A stretch of 64,000 bases of DNA from Chelydra serpentina (taxonomy: Eukaryota; Chordata; Testudines; Chelydridae), in the NCBI GenBank assembly GCA_037349315.1, contig JBAIAC010000001.1, positions 40,362,001-40,426,000 of the forward strand, given 5' to 3'. Shown here piece after piece: positions 46,608 to 58,282 of the stretch. Numbering within the stretch: the first letter of the stretch is position 1; each line of letters opens with the position of its first letter. The translations under genes were made by a program, and so were the position numbers. The notes below the pieces were generated by a model. It was not told the origin of the DNA. It made no database searches and saw only the letters and a program-made list of their open reading frames with translations.

Positions 46608-47480
46608 TATGGGTAGTAAGGCTAGTTGAAATTTTTCCATCAAAACTATTTTTGACAGAAAGTTGTTTTTCAATTAAATGAAAAATTTTGTGAAGAATAT
46701 CTGCTTTCTGTGGAAAATGTTGGTATTTTGCAGAATATTTCAGTTGAACACTGAAATATTTCAATTTGCAAATGCTGCCACTTTGACTCATGAAAGTTGT
46801 AGTTTAGGTTCCTCATTCTCATCTATAGGCTGAGGTGCTATAAGGGGGTGTACAAACCCCACACAAGGAAACAGAGGGTTAAGGAGCAGCCAGGCTTTCA
46901 CCGTACCTCTGGAGGGACAGGGACGGGGTAGGAAGTAACCCAGAGAGTAGGCTGGGAGATACACTGGCCAAAAGCAGGCACCTGATTTTCCTGCCCCTGG
47001 GCCTGGGTTGAAACCTGGAGGAGCAGGAGAGTCCAGGTTCTGCTACCATCAGCCCCTGGACTTGAACCGCTAGGTAGTATTGCTAGTCAGTGCTCTGATC
47101 ACTATGGGGCGTGATCTAGGGAGACAGACTCCCAGCACAGGTGCATTCATCTTCCATGATACATCACAGTCTCCCATCTTGGTGACCGGAGGCAGTGCAT
47201 CATGGAAGATGTGTGGCCACAGTGCATCATAGGAGATGAAGGGTGACTGGGGAGCCCAGTGCATAGGGGAGAATGGGAGCAGGAGGCAACCAAATGTCAA
47301 CTTACATGAACTACCACAGTGGCATTTCAGAATCAAAATATTTCAGTTTTTGGCTGAACATTTTGGAGACTTCAGTTTTTCAACAACAACAAAAATTCAT
47401 CCACAGAAAGCAGACATTTGTCGTTGAAAACTGTTTTCCATCAAAAAATAGTTTCAGTGGAAAGTTTTTCACCAGGCCTA
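46608..47480. repeat. Long palindromic element with 'gaaaatttttccat' arms
   Basis: The left arm (about 46620-46790: ttgaaatttttccatcaaaa, then 'caaaactatttttgac') and the right arm (about 47325-47470: 'ttttccatcaaaaaatagt', then 'gtggaaagtttttcacc') are imperfect reverse complements. The 530-bp centre has 'catcatggaagatg' pieces in both orientations and a 'gtcagtgctctgatcac' segment similar to the fold-back at 5140-6000. No transposase. Confidence 0.65.
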
Positions 47481-47494
47481 ATAATCACCTAGAT

Positions 47495-47784
47495 CAGTGG
47501 TTCTCAAACTTTAGCAAGCAAAGTACCCCCGTTTTGATTTAAAAATTTTAATGGACCCCCCCCAAAGCCCCACGCCCCACCCCCATTCCACCCCTTCACC
47601 GAGACACCACCCCACTCCACCTCTTTCTGCCCCCCTCCCCCGAGCACGCCCCGTTCCTGCTCTTCCGCCTCCTGAACACCACTGAACAGCTATTCCCTGG
47701 CATGCCTGGAGGGGAAGGAGTTGATCAGCAGGGCTGGCGCACCCCCTGGAGTACCCTCCACAGACCCCAGTTTGAGAAACGCTG
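47495..47784. mobile_element. hAT-like MITE with 'cagtggttctcaaact' end (290 bp)
   Basis: Ends cagtggttctcaaacttt and 'agtttgagaaacgctg' are inverted, as in the Charlie/hAT group. Identical 8-bp repeats acctagat flank it (47487-47494 and 47785-47792). The interior is a C-rich run. Non-coding. Confidence 0.93.
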
Positions 47785-48012
47785 ACCTAGATGACCATGG
47801 ACTCTATTGTGCCTGTAAGGCACAGCCCTGTGCTGGGAAAGGGGCAGAGCTGCATTACCCCAAAGGAAGCACCAGGAGTTATGCTGCCTTCAGTACACCA
47901 CAGACATCACAAATGTTACGTAAGTGGCTTTGTGACAGTGAATTCTAGGGAAGTACATGGAATTTATTAGCTGTCCTAAACTATCCTTATGCTACATAAC
48001 CTCAATGTCTAA

Positions 48013-48320
48013 GGGTTTGTCTGCACTGCAATAAAAGACCCACACCACAAACATGGCACAACCATGGCCGGCCCAGGCCAGCTGACTCAAGCTCACGGGC
48101 CACAGGCTATGGGACTAAAAATTGCAGTGTACATGTTCAGGCTTAGGCTGGAGCCTGGGCCCGAAGACCCTTCCGCTTCACGGGGTCTCAGCGCCCAGGG
48201 TGCAGCCTGATCCCAAACATCTACACTGCAATTTTTAACCCTGCAGTCAGAGCCTGAGTCAGTTTACCCAGGCTCTGACACTCAGTGCTGTGGGGGTTTT
48301 ATTGTGGTGCAGAAATACCC
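48013..48320. mobile_element. Harbinger-type MITE, family copy 2 (308 bp)
   Basis: Ends gggtttgtctgcactgcaa and 'ttgtggtgcagaaataccc' are inverted and flanked by TAA on both sides (48010-48012 and 48321-48323), the PIF/Harbinger target duplication. The interior matches 41008-41294: 'actaaaaattgcagtgtaca' against 'tctacactgcaatttttaa'. Confidence 0.85.
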
Positions 48321-48323
48321 TAA

Positions 48324-50870
48324 TAGATCACACATGCATATATGGGTTAGGAGTTGTGGGCTGAAATCCTGAAATCGTTATTTTCACCTCAGTTCATGTT
48401 TGCTGGTTAAATGTGATAAGTTGTGTCATCTTGACTTGTATCTGAATGTTTCATGTAATCCTGCACTGAGGGGACGTGGAAGACTGGCTATTGCTTAAGC
48501 ACCTATAATTTGGGTGGCCTGCCTTATATGGAATCAGAGAGGAAGCTAATGTTGAGGCTACAACTTGGAAGATATTTGACCATCCCTGTATCAGCCATCT
48601 GGCTGGAATATAAATATATCAATTGGCATCAAGATTGATAATGCCCTGTTACGTTAGGGCTGATAGCTAAAGTAGACTGCTGCCTTCCCAAATTATTACA
48701 TGGAACTTGTAAGGAATTGTTGGTTTATTTGATATGGTTTAATCAACTTGGTAACTAGACTGATTTGGTATTAGTCCACTTTATTTTAATCTGCTTTGTT
48801 TATAGGCATTTTACTTTGTTTTTGGCTTAGTTATTTAGTTTTGTTAATAAAACACACGAACTTGGAAACCTATGTAGTGTGGATGTTTCTTCTCCAGATG
48901 TCAGAGTTCTAGACCTGAGTCCCAGGGTAAATAATGGAGTCAGTTCTGTGAACCTCCTAAAGGTTGCTCACACAACTGCCTCATAACTATTAGAGTGGCT
49001 ATGGGCATGTTACCAGGCTAACTGCACCTCTGACCTCTCCTGATGTCTTTCAGTGCACCCGCTCCCAGGCTTCTGGCCTCGAACTGTCACCGCTTTTGTG
49101 ATGGAATCATGTGATTCTCTTACTTTCAGAATGGGCCACAGGCTGCAGTCCCCTGCTACTAACCATGATTCTCTCAGAAGGCCTGACTTAGGTCCAGTGA
49201 GTGCCTGCAGTTCTGCTCCTCAGGAGCTCTGACCAGTGGTACCCACCAACCAGACAGCCTCTTAAAGCAAAGTATTTTTTTTTAATTTAGAACCAAAGTA
49301 TTTCAGGGAAAAAGACCTTAAAAGAACAAACAGTCTATATATTTGTTTGCCTTCCCTAAGGTTTATCATACCCTGGAAGGTTGGGTAAACCCTAACTGCT
49401 TCAAACTGTCTCTGTGTCCATATCAGTCTGTTACTCCACGAACAGCTCCCAGCCTTGACAAAACAGCTGCACAACTCTTGGTGTAGCATCTTCACCCCAA
49501 TAACTCAAGCACTGTCTTATAATCTCCCCACGTATTTGTTGGGAAGCTGCTTATCTAGAGTTATAGTGTTGCCTTTGTGCTTGCTTTTTTCCAACAGCCC
49601 CTAATAAAACTAGGTCACTATATTCATATAAGAAACCCAATGTAGCTATAGTGACTACACTATTCATAAAATGTACATCATAGCTTCACATCTGTCATAG
49701 CCCCAAGGAGCCAGAGGTCAATGGAAGGGCAACTAGTCCATGCTCCCTTTGGCCTGACCACTCCCCTTCAGCCGGGTCAGAAGTGGGAGAGAGGTGACAC
49801 AGGAGCTGCTACCGCAGTCCTGTAACACTGGATAATCCCCCCCATTCCACACATACCTCCACTACACAGGAAAAAATTAGCAAATCAGGCCCATATTCCC
49901 AATTCTTCTACCTCAAGCGCGCCTACTGATTTCAGAAAGAGTTATTTGTATATTGTGGGAATAAGGGCAGGACAGTAAGTATTATTTCTTCAAACACTGC
50001 TAGCTATGTATTTATCAATGCACATTGATCCCCTCAAAATGGCCAAGTTTGGAAATATTTAAGTAAAGGCTATACCTATGTAATCATTTTGTGCCCTTCG
50101 TTAAATTCAACTTGAATTCTTCATCAGTAACAAACTAATGAGGTATGAAATTACTTGACAGTTAGTTCAGAACATACCCAGATTAGTTGGCACATCTATC
50201 AATCAATCATATTTAATTACTACTGTACATAGAATTTTCTAAATAATTAATATACTATTGAAATCCATAATGTAGTTTTATGTTTAACCAAAATAGGAAC
50301 ATAGCCCAAGACTAATGCACGCTTCTGTTCAATTTCTTTCTTTGCCAATCAATGGAGAATTATTTAGGACTTTATGAATTCATATTCTGTAATATAATGG
50401 AAGTAAAGAAAAATTTGTGGAAAGTTTTTTTTTGTTGCTATTGTAAATTATTTATGTGTGTTCATTGTAAATTCAGCAGTGCAGTCAATTTTGGAGCAAT
50501 TACAAGCATTTTTCACCCTATGGTATGATAATTCTGCAGTACATCAAGTAAATCATTTAAAATCTTCACTTTTAAAGGTGTTTTTTCTTGTGTATGATCA
50601 TCCCGTGAAACAAGCAGGGTAATCAGTTCCTCTGAGCTGTGAGCATTTCATTTGCTATCCTTCCTGATTTTGATCCCAGTTCTGCTCTTATCAAAGTCAA
50701 TGACAGTCTTACCATTGTCCTCTACTGCAGGAGGATCAGGTCCATTATCAGAAAACCATGTTTTGCTTTTGGACTACGTTTACATTTGTGCTATTGACCT
50801 CAAGTAGCTACATTGACAGACAAAATAAAATCAATTTGCCTTCTCTGTTAGGCTTTCCCACTGCTGGCTG
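48324..50870. other. Non-coding DNA, possible LTR-derived parts
   Basis: No gene. The stretch around 48700-48870, ending in gttaataaaacacacgaact, and the one at 49260-49580 resemble LTR or 3'-untranslated sequence. I find no TG...CA ends or second copy. Confidence 0.35.
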
Positions 50871-50877
50871 CACTCCA

Positions 50878-50949
50878 GGGGTGAAATCCTTGCCCTGTTG
50901 AAGTCAGTGAGTTTTGCTATTGACTTCAGTAGAGCCAGAATTTCACCCC
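50878..50949. repeat. Ancient hairpin repeat ('ggggtgaaat'...'atttcacccc')
   Basis: ggggtgaaatccttgccct (50878 onward) pairs imperfectly with 'agccagaatttcacccc' (ending 50949), with an inner pair around 'gaagtcagtga'/'attgacttcagt'. Non-coding. Confidence 0.7.
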
Positions 50950-51210
50950 AGGAGCCTAGTTCTCCTCTCATTTACACTGGTATAAATCACAGACTTCAAT
51001 AAGAACAGGATCAGATCCCTCCTGCTCATTCTTTTCATACCCTGAGGGCCTCCCCATCTGGTATTCCACTTCCCAGTCCAGAAACTTTTATTCTGAGGCT
51101 CATCAGATTCTGATTTCCTCTCTTGCTATTCTGCTTCCCATCACTCTTCACTGTAAGAACTTCAGTCAGACTCTGGAGTCTGCCCAGCACTTTTGATGGT
51201 GTATCCCTTA

Positions 51211-51434
51211 GCTGGTCCGGTGTGGTGGTGCGTGCCTGTAATCCCAGCTGCTTGGGAGGCTGCGGTTGGCAAATCGCTCAGGAGTTCTAGGCTGCTGTGC
51301 GCTATGTCAATCGGATGTCCGGTGCTACTGACAGCTTGGCCAGCGGGTAGTTGGAGGATGGCTAGAACAACACATCTGATGTGTTGTGATCGGCGCTCTG
51401 TCGGTGAGGGCTGATAGACTGATCGATGATAGTG
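51211..51434 (+). ncRNA. 7SL (SRP) RNA-derived insertion, pseudogene-like
   Basis: 7SL RNA is the RNA core of the signal recognition particle. From about 51215 to 51335 the sequence follows vertebrate 7SL nearly base for base. It has 'tggtgcgtgcctgtaatccc', agctgcttgggaggctg, 'aggagttctaggctgctgtg', then gcgctatgtcaatcggatgtccg, which covers the Alu domain and the entry to the S domain. After about 51335 it diverges, apart from a possible S-domain echo ('ctgatcgatgatagtgatc') at the end. It is flanked by direct repeats atccctta (51203-51210 and 51435-51442) and has no poly-A tail. It is too diverged to be a working SRP RNA. It may be a single retrocopy or a 7SL-derived SINE. Confidence 0.8.
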
Positions 51435-51479
51435 ATCCCTTAGCCACTGCTCTGCTCCTTCCAATTTATCATTTATTAC

Positions 51480-51851
51480 TAGAGCTGGTTGAGTTTGTTG
51501 TTGGAACAATTTTCCATTAGAAAATACAGATTCAATTAAATCAAAGCATTTTGCAAGAATGAAAATTTTGATGAAACTGAGACAATGAAAAATTATTGAA
51601 ATGTTTAATTTCAATAAGGTTGAAGCACTTTGTATCAACTATCATTTCAACTAGTACATAATAATTAAAAAAAACTTAAAATAAAGTGTTTTGATAAAGT
51701 CAGTTTGATATTTCCTCAAACAAGTTCTTTCAGAATTTTCATTTTGCAGGAAATTTCAAATTTTCAATTTTGGTTGCAATTCAGGATAAGAGGAAATTTC
51801 AACATGTCAGAATTTCCACAGAACAGACATTCTGAACTTCGACTAGCTCTA
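51480..51851. mobile_element. hAT-like palindromic MITE (372 bp)
   Basis: Ends tagagctggttga and 'tcgactagctcta' are inverted and flanked by identical tttattac (51472-51479 and 51852-51859); the direct repeat can be extended to 10 bp. The AT-rich interior has 'gaaaattttgatgaaact'-type strings in both orientations, like 46608-47480. Non-coding. Confidence 0.85.
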
Positions 51852-51854
51852 TTT

Positions 51855-52125
51855 ATTACTATTATTATTTTGATTACAATAATGCTTAGAAGTACCAACT
51901 AAGATCAGGCCACACCTTGTTCTAGGCACTGTACAAAAACAGTGAGAAAACAGTACCAGCCCTGAAGAACGTACACCCAAAATTAACAAGACAAAGTGTG
52001 GGAGGGGAAACAGAGGCACAGAGAGGAGGTGATTTGCCCAAGTCATGTAGCAGGTCAGTGGCAGATCTAGGAATAGAATCCGTAGTCTAGAGCAATGACT
52101 AAATGATACTGGCTCCCCGCAAGAA
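51855..52125 (+). repeat. L2/MIR-like repeat
   Basis: In order: an (ATT)n start, 'ttctaggcactgtacaaaaa', 'ggggaaacagaggcacaga', 'gatttgcccaagtcatgtag', 'agtggcagatctaggaatag'. This is the signature of the amniote L2/MIR 3' region in the plus orientation. Confidence 0.7.
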
Positions 52126-53917
52126 TGATAACATCTTCTGTGGTGTCTTCTGATCTTGTCCACTTACAGAACTCTACAGACATAAAACTTTTGCCTCTTC
52201 CTGCTCCTCTGCCTCTCCCATTCTCTTCTTATGCACTTCCTAAATATTGAACAGTGGCATGACATCTGTGCACACAAGGCATGCATTGCAAGCCCCAGAA
52301 CTGACAGTGCCCGCAGGACAATTCCATCCGACCGCCACACATACATGGAGGACACCATTATGTTGAACAAAATGGTATCATCTACACAACATGACCTCAC
52401 ATATACTATACATGAGAGGTCATGCCACATGGAGGATGCCATTTTGAATGTAAATGGCAATTTGCACGCCTGACTAAAAATGTCATGACAAACCACTGCT
52501 ACTGAATTATTACCTATTCACTCATATTCTCTCTCTCACACACTCTCTCTCTCTCTATATATATATATGTAATAAGTTGTTAAAAACTAAAACTTTGAAA
52601 GATTCATTATTAACTACTTTCAAGCTGTAATGAACAGGAATGCCATTTGTTTGCTAAAATTAAAAACCCAAGTATTCCCTATGGAATCTGTAGTTTAATA
52701 TGTCATTTTGGTGAGATCTCCATTCTATAGTAATCAGTTATGTGAGTTACTAGATTGATATACTCTGCCAATTCATCTAGAGCAATGTTGGCGTTAGACT
52801 GACTTTTACAACTTATTTTTTTAGTGCCTATGGGTTTAATGATTTTATAGTGGAAAATCTATGTCCTTCCCACCTTCCTGATCGATAAGGCAGAGCCAAT
52901 GCCACATATCACAGAAGAGATGCACAATCTGCTCTTCCATGGAGTTTTTCCTTTTGATCTTTGTTTTTATTCCTCCAAACATACATCTAAGCTGAAAGTC
53001 GTGTAGTCTGAAAGCGTACATTACTTTTTATGTACAGAAATAATACAAGAGTCTTTGGGCATGATCATGTAAACTCTCCTCTGACAAGCATCCCCAGTGA
53101 AAATCATTGGGCAGCCAGGGCATACCATCAAAGTTGACTGGCAAGGTAGGTAGAGAAAATCTTAGTGATTTGACAAGCCAATCAGGTGTGGTCAAATGTC
53201 CCTTCTTCTGCAATTTACGCAGCATGTTTTTCTCCTTTCCTTATGAAAAGTCTTGTTGTATTTCTTTCAATTTAAGGAATTATCTTTCTCAGTCCTTCAT
53301 ATAGAGAAATTGAAATATCTTCTTTTCCACTCTCTCCTCGGTCATACTGGCTGTACACTTATCTTTTCCTGAGTACCTGCACACCCTTGTGTCTCCTGGA
53401 GTCTCTTTTTATCATAGTTTACTGATTCTATATTTGGTAAGCAGATCATCCTATCTGTTGACTCTGAATCAAATCTGAAAAGCACACCCTTCCCAATCTA
53501 AAAGGGAAAAAATCCCATGCATACACTCAGGAAGAAAACTTCAAAAGTTTCTGACCTTATCTTTATTCCAAATCTAGAAACAGAACCAGTCCTCAGTCAG
53601 GGCTATCTGAAACATCAGCTGTTTTTATACTTAGCCCTGCTCAGAAGAACATGGCTGAATTTTAGTTTGCCATGAAAGAAGAGGTATCTCTTTTGGTTTC
53701 CTATAACTTAGACTTGAGTGAAGGGATTTTATTCAACCTTAAAAACAAAACTTCTTGAGCAAGGACCTGATCCATTGCTCCTTCCTCACATCAATAGCTC
53801 GTTGACTTCACTGAGACCACTGGTGTGCATAAGCACTGCAGGGGCAGGTCCAAAGACTGGAAAATTATAGCCCCAAAGATGAATGTCTCAGAAAATTATG
53901 GCCATGATGAATCAGGG
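52126..53917. other. Non-coding DNA with a (CT)n(AT)n microsatellite
   Basis: The microsatellite is at 52529-52569. Around 52330-52440 there is a weak inverted pair ('acatggaggac' and related). No gene. Confidence 0.5.
52529..52569. repeat. (CT)n(AT)n microsatellite
   Basis: Runs of tctctc, cacaca and tctctc pass into tatatatat. Confidence 0.85.
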
Positions 53918-53925
53918 GTTATAAT

Positions 53926-54655
53926 TAAGGCCCTACCAAATCCACGGCCATGAAAAATGCATCATGGACCATGAAATATGGTCTTATGTGATTTTATCCT
54001 ATGATATACAGATTTCATGGGAGAAACCAGCATTTCTCAAATTGAGAGTCCTGACCCAAAAGGGAGTCACATGTGGGTTGCGGTATTGCCACCCTTACTT
54101 CTGTGTTGCCTTCAGAGCTAGGCGGCAGGAGAGCAGTGGCTGTTGGCCAAGTGCCCAGCTTTGAAGGCAGTGGCCTGCCAGCAGAAGCACAGAAGTAAGG
54201 GTGGCAATACCAAACCAGGCCACCCTTACTTCTGCACTGCCACCTTCAGAGCTGTGCAGCTGGAGAGTAGCGGCTGCTGACTTTGGCCCAGCTCTGCAGA
54301 CACCAGCACAGAAGTAAGAGTGGCCATACAATACCATGCCATCCTCACTTCTGCGCTGCTGCTGGCAGCGGCTCTGCCTTCAGAGCTGGGTTCCCAGCCA
54401 GCAGCCGCCGCTCTCCAGCTGCCCAGCTCTGAAGGCAGTGCTGACGCAAGCAGCAGCACAGAAGTAAGGGTAGCAGTACTGCAACTCCCCCTACAATAAC
54501 TGTGACCTCCCCAACTCCTTTTTGGGTCAAGACCCCTACACTTACAACACCGTGAGATATCAGATTTAAATTGCTGAAATCATTAAATTTACCATTTTTA
54601 AAATCTTATTACTGTGAAGTTGACCAAAACAGACCATGAATTTGGTAGGGCCCTA
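53926..54655. mobile_element. hAT-like element with palindromic repeat array (730 bp)
   Basis: Ends taaggccctaccaaat and 'atttggtagggcccta' are inverted and flanked by identical gttataat (53918-53925 and 54656-54663). The centre (about 54060-54480) holds alternating-orientation copies of 'gcacagaagtaagggtggc' separated by 'gctctgaaggcag' blocks, so long stretches can fold. Minus-strand open frames here are repeat artefacts. Confidence 0.9.
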
Positions 54656-54663
54656 GTTATAAT

Positions 54664-57035
54664 GGAAGATGTTATGCAACCTTAACTACGGCAGTCACTA
54701 TGAGTTCAACATCTGTAGCAAGCACCTCTCGTGTGCAGAAAGCAGCCCTGAGAGAGTAAGCTGTGCACTCCCATACTGTCCCCTGTTCAGGGCTTTGCGG
54801 AAATAGCTCAGTAACAGGCCTGAGTTCGTCTTTCTTACATGTCAAAGGTCTTCCTAATTCACCAGAGTCAAACTTAGTCAATCCTGCACTCGCACACTGG
54901 CCTAAAGCTCAGAAATCATCTATAGTCAATGCACGTGCACGTATACTAGCTGATTTTCCAAGATACACGATGGTATGTGCCAATCTCAGAATTGCTAAAA
55001 ATCTATTTGAAATCATTGGTTTTAGGAGGCAAACATCAAATCTTAATGGACCCAGTCTTATGGGTAACATTTACAGTTTTATTTTTGTATAAAAAAAAAA
55101 TATTGGCAACTTCAAGAGCCAAATCCTGCTAGTTTTACTTACACAAGTCACACTCTTGGTTTGGATGAGACCATTTGCGTGAATAGGTGAACAGAATTTG
55201 GTCCTTAGATTTTAACATTTTAGAAACAACTATTCATAACAAATGGCCAGAATCCTGGACCAAGCTATACACAACAAAATAATGTGCCTGACATCTAGGG
55301 ATGATGATCTTATATCTTCTCACTGCATTCTTTTCTTGTTTATCTACTCTATTGATATTTTCCCTCAAGGCCATGCTAGCAACATTTATCAAGTGTTATC
55401 ATTCCAAAAAGCAAACCATTTTTTCCAAGAGAAATATATGTTATATCAAAGCTTTGTTTTCAATAGTATATTCTGGCTATATCAGATTCTCTTTCATCTC
55501 TGAGAATGTTCAATAGCTCTCTGAAGAAAACAAATTTTCAAGTATTGTAATATAGTGTTTCCATCGATCTTTATAGCATGTTGCATTTTTATTTGATATC
55601 AATACCTTCAGAGACCTTTTTTTGATTTCTTCTGTAGGCTAGTAAAAGGGGAGCTCAAACAAAGTATGTAAATAAAACAAAAGTTATTTATTGCCAGGTT
55701 GGTGAGTGAGAAGATCACACCAGATGCTGAAAATAGCCCGTTGCCCTTTCAAGCTGGCTGATTTGACCGTAAAATAGAAAAAAGAAAGATGGCATGTGCC
55801 AAAATCCTCTCTGCTGTGTGATTGAGCTTTTGTCAAGAGAGGCATATTAACTCCTAGCAAGGCAAAAAATGCATTTGGAACATGGCTATGAAAAGTGCCC
55901 AAACTGGCAAAGAAATTGGAAAGAAGGACTCAATTAAGGTGTTTAAATGGATTTTTTTAATGGATTACAATTAAGACACTTCAGCCAGGGAGATCTGTTG
56001 AAAGTGATTTTTATTAATCCGGATGGCAAGAGTCCACTGTGAGTTTGAAAACAGTGGGATATAAAAGAAAATATTGATCATGTTGTTCCTATTAAAAGTC
56101 TCTTAAATGCTGACCTAATTATCTTAGTGTTTTCTTTCAAATTACTGCAGGCCTTGAGAAAAGCCTCCATATAAAAACAAGTGAAGAATGTTGGGATTCT
56201 ATGTCATTATTTCCCTCTCCACACAGCTGTCTTAAGCCACTTTTTCATCCCCCTGTCTTGAGCTGCATTCGTCATACAGAGGCTGGCTCCCGGGATCTGG
56301 ACTACAGCTTTTAGTCCTAAGATATGTATCAGCTCTCTTGCACATTACAGTGTCTCAGATCATTTCCGTTATAGTCTGTGATTATTTGATGTTGGAGTTG
56401 GTAGCCTGTTGATTACAATCATAGGTGTCCCCAATAAGGTAATGAGATTTTAATCACATTAGTGTTGTCTTTGCTAATATTTGTCATCTCTCATGCAGGT
56501 CTCTTCATAACTTTGTTGTACTGGAACATTCCAATTAATTACTCATTGGCAGACATGTTTTGTTGCTCTCAGAAAGAGTGACTGGTTTTATCGAACTTTC
56601 ACTTAGAAACGGTGAACTTTTTGACTCTTCCTCCTCTAGAGCAAGATTGACAATAGCTAGCTCAGTGAGCTGGAAGTTACACTTTCCTACACCCTCACAG
56701 CCTCCTGGTGCTACAGGGAAAAATCACTTCATGGGTAGATAGATGGTGTTACCACTTCTACCCTCCCTTGGGGCATTTTTAAGAACGAAACAGCTTTATC
56801 TGCTGCTTGGTACTTCACAGGAGCTCCAGGGGCCGGAGGTGCTGTGTGGGGAATTGCAGCATGTGAATTGTAGTTTCATAGAAGGCAGCAGCAACTGAAT
56901 AATAAAGTAGGACAAATAATTTTTTTCTGGGTTATTGGGTCCTAAAAATATTGGCCCAGATTTTGAGCTGCAGCCAAGCTGACATCAGCAGAGCTCAGGA
57001 AAAGGAGTGGGAAAAACAATTCCTTTAAATTGTCT
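54664..57035. other. AT-rich non-coding DNA, no gene seen
   Basis: No credible gene or nameable repeat. Confidence 0.5.
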
Positions 57036-57037
57036 TT

Positions 57038-57318
57038 GGGCAGATTTACACTACAATCCAAGGTGTAATTGCAGCACAGATAAGGCAGATGTACCTACGC
57101 TAGCTTTACCCATGTTAGCAAGGCTAAAACTACCAGTATAGACACAGCGGCATGGGCTTCAACTTGGGCTAGCAACACATGTATCGAGCATCCCCAGGAA
57201 GTTTGTGAAGCCCACACTGAAGCCCATGCCATGATATCTACGCTGCTAATTTTAGCTGTGCTAACAGGGGTATGCCTACCCAAACTGTGGCCATATCTTG
57301 GATTACAATGCAGGGCTT
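57038..57318. mobile_element. MITE with 'ttacactacaatccaagg' end
   Basis: Left gggcagatttacactacaat and right 'cttggattacaatgcagggc' are imperfectly inverted. The interior has inverted pairs such as 'gttagcaaggctaaaacta' and 'taattttagctgtgctaac'. Non-coding and decayed. Confidence 0.65.
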
Positions 57319-57787
57319 TGTGTGTCTCCAATCCTGGAGCTTTCTGGAGTCAAGACCACCAGGGCAATATCCCATGTAAATTAAGTTAGAGCAGCTCAGG
57401 GCTGCTCTATTTTGTATCAGCTATCCATGTCCCCAAGGAGCAGTTTCAACAACCAGGGATGACTGGGGTGTAGGGGAAACCCAAGCAATGCCCTTTTATC
57501 TCCATGCCCACACCAGCACCTCCACACAATCCCAGGACTCCCCTATACAGAGGGAATCCTCACGTGGGCCAGTAAACTGGCTTTATGGTTGTTTTATGCC
57601 ACCAGAATGAGGTGAGATTTTGACCCACTGTATTTTGTTATGTAAAAGCAGGTGAGAATGTGGGGACAGAAAACATCTTTTCATCAAGCACTTTTTTGGC
57701 CAAAAGTGTCGGAGCGACAGGGGGGAACACATTTAGTTAGCACCATAAACAAAATGGAAAATCCCGAAAGTCCTCTTTAAAAAAAGG
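57319..57787. other. Non-coding DNA
   Basis: No feature recognised. Confidence 0.5.
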
Positions 57788-57874
57788 GTTCAGAGTGGTA
57801 GCCATGTTAGTCTGTACCAGCAAAAAAAACGAAGAAGTCCTCGTGGCACCTTAGAGACTAGCAAATTTATTTGG

Positions 57875-57910
57875 GCATAAGCTTTCGTGGGCTAAAACCC
57901 ACTTCATCAG
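57875..57910 (-). ncRNA. Hammerhead-ribozyme-like core, best copy (left arm)
   Basis: Reading the minus strand: CTGATGA (57910 to 57904), stem II GTGGG/CCCAC (57902-57898 with 57891-57887), GAAA (57886 to 57883), and a minimal stem III GC-TTAT-GC (57882 to 57875). All conserved core boxes match the hammerhead consensus. The expected U-H cleavage site reads CC, so this copy is probably inactive. Confidence 0.6.
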
Positions 57911-58282
57911 ATGCATGGAGTGGAACATACAGTAGGGAGGTATAAATAGACAGCATAATTTGCAAACTGGACACCTCAAAGTAGGCCTGAATAAAGCCTG
58001 GGAATGGCTGGGTCACTCCAAAAACTAATTTCCCCCTGCGATACTCACACCTTCTTGTCAACTGTTTGAAATGGGCCACCTTGTTTATATTGGCCTCGTT
58101 AGCACTACGAAAGTGGTTTCCACCCCTTCTTGTTAACTGTTGAGAATAGCCCACTTCCACCTTAATTGAATTGGCTCGTTAGCACTGACCCCCGCCCCCC
58201 CACACACACTTGGTAAGGCAACTCCCATCTTTTCATGTGCTGTGTATTTATACCTCCCTACTGTATGTTCCACTCCATGCAT

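Noticed and set aside
51211..51434. Working 7SL RNA gene
   Set aside because: The S domain and 3' domain are missing or unrecognisable, and direct repeats show it was inserted.
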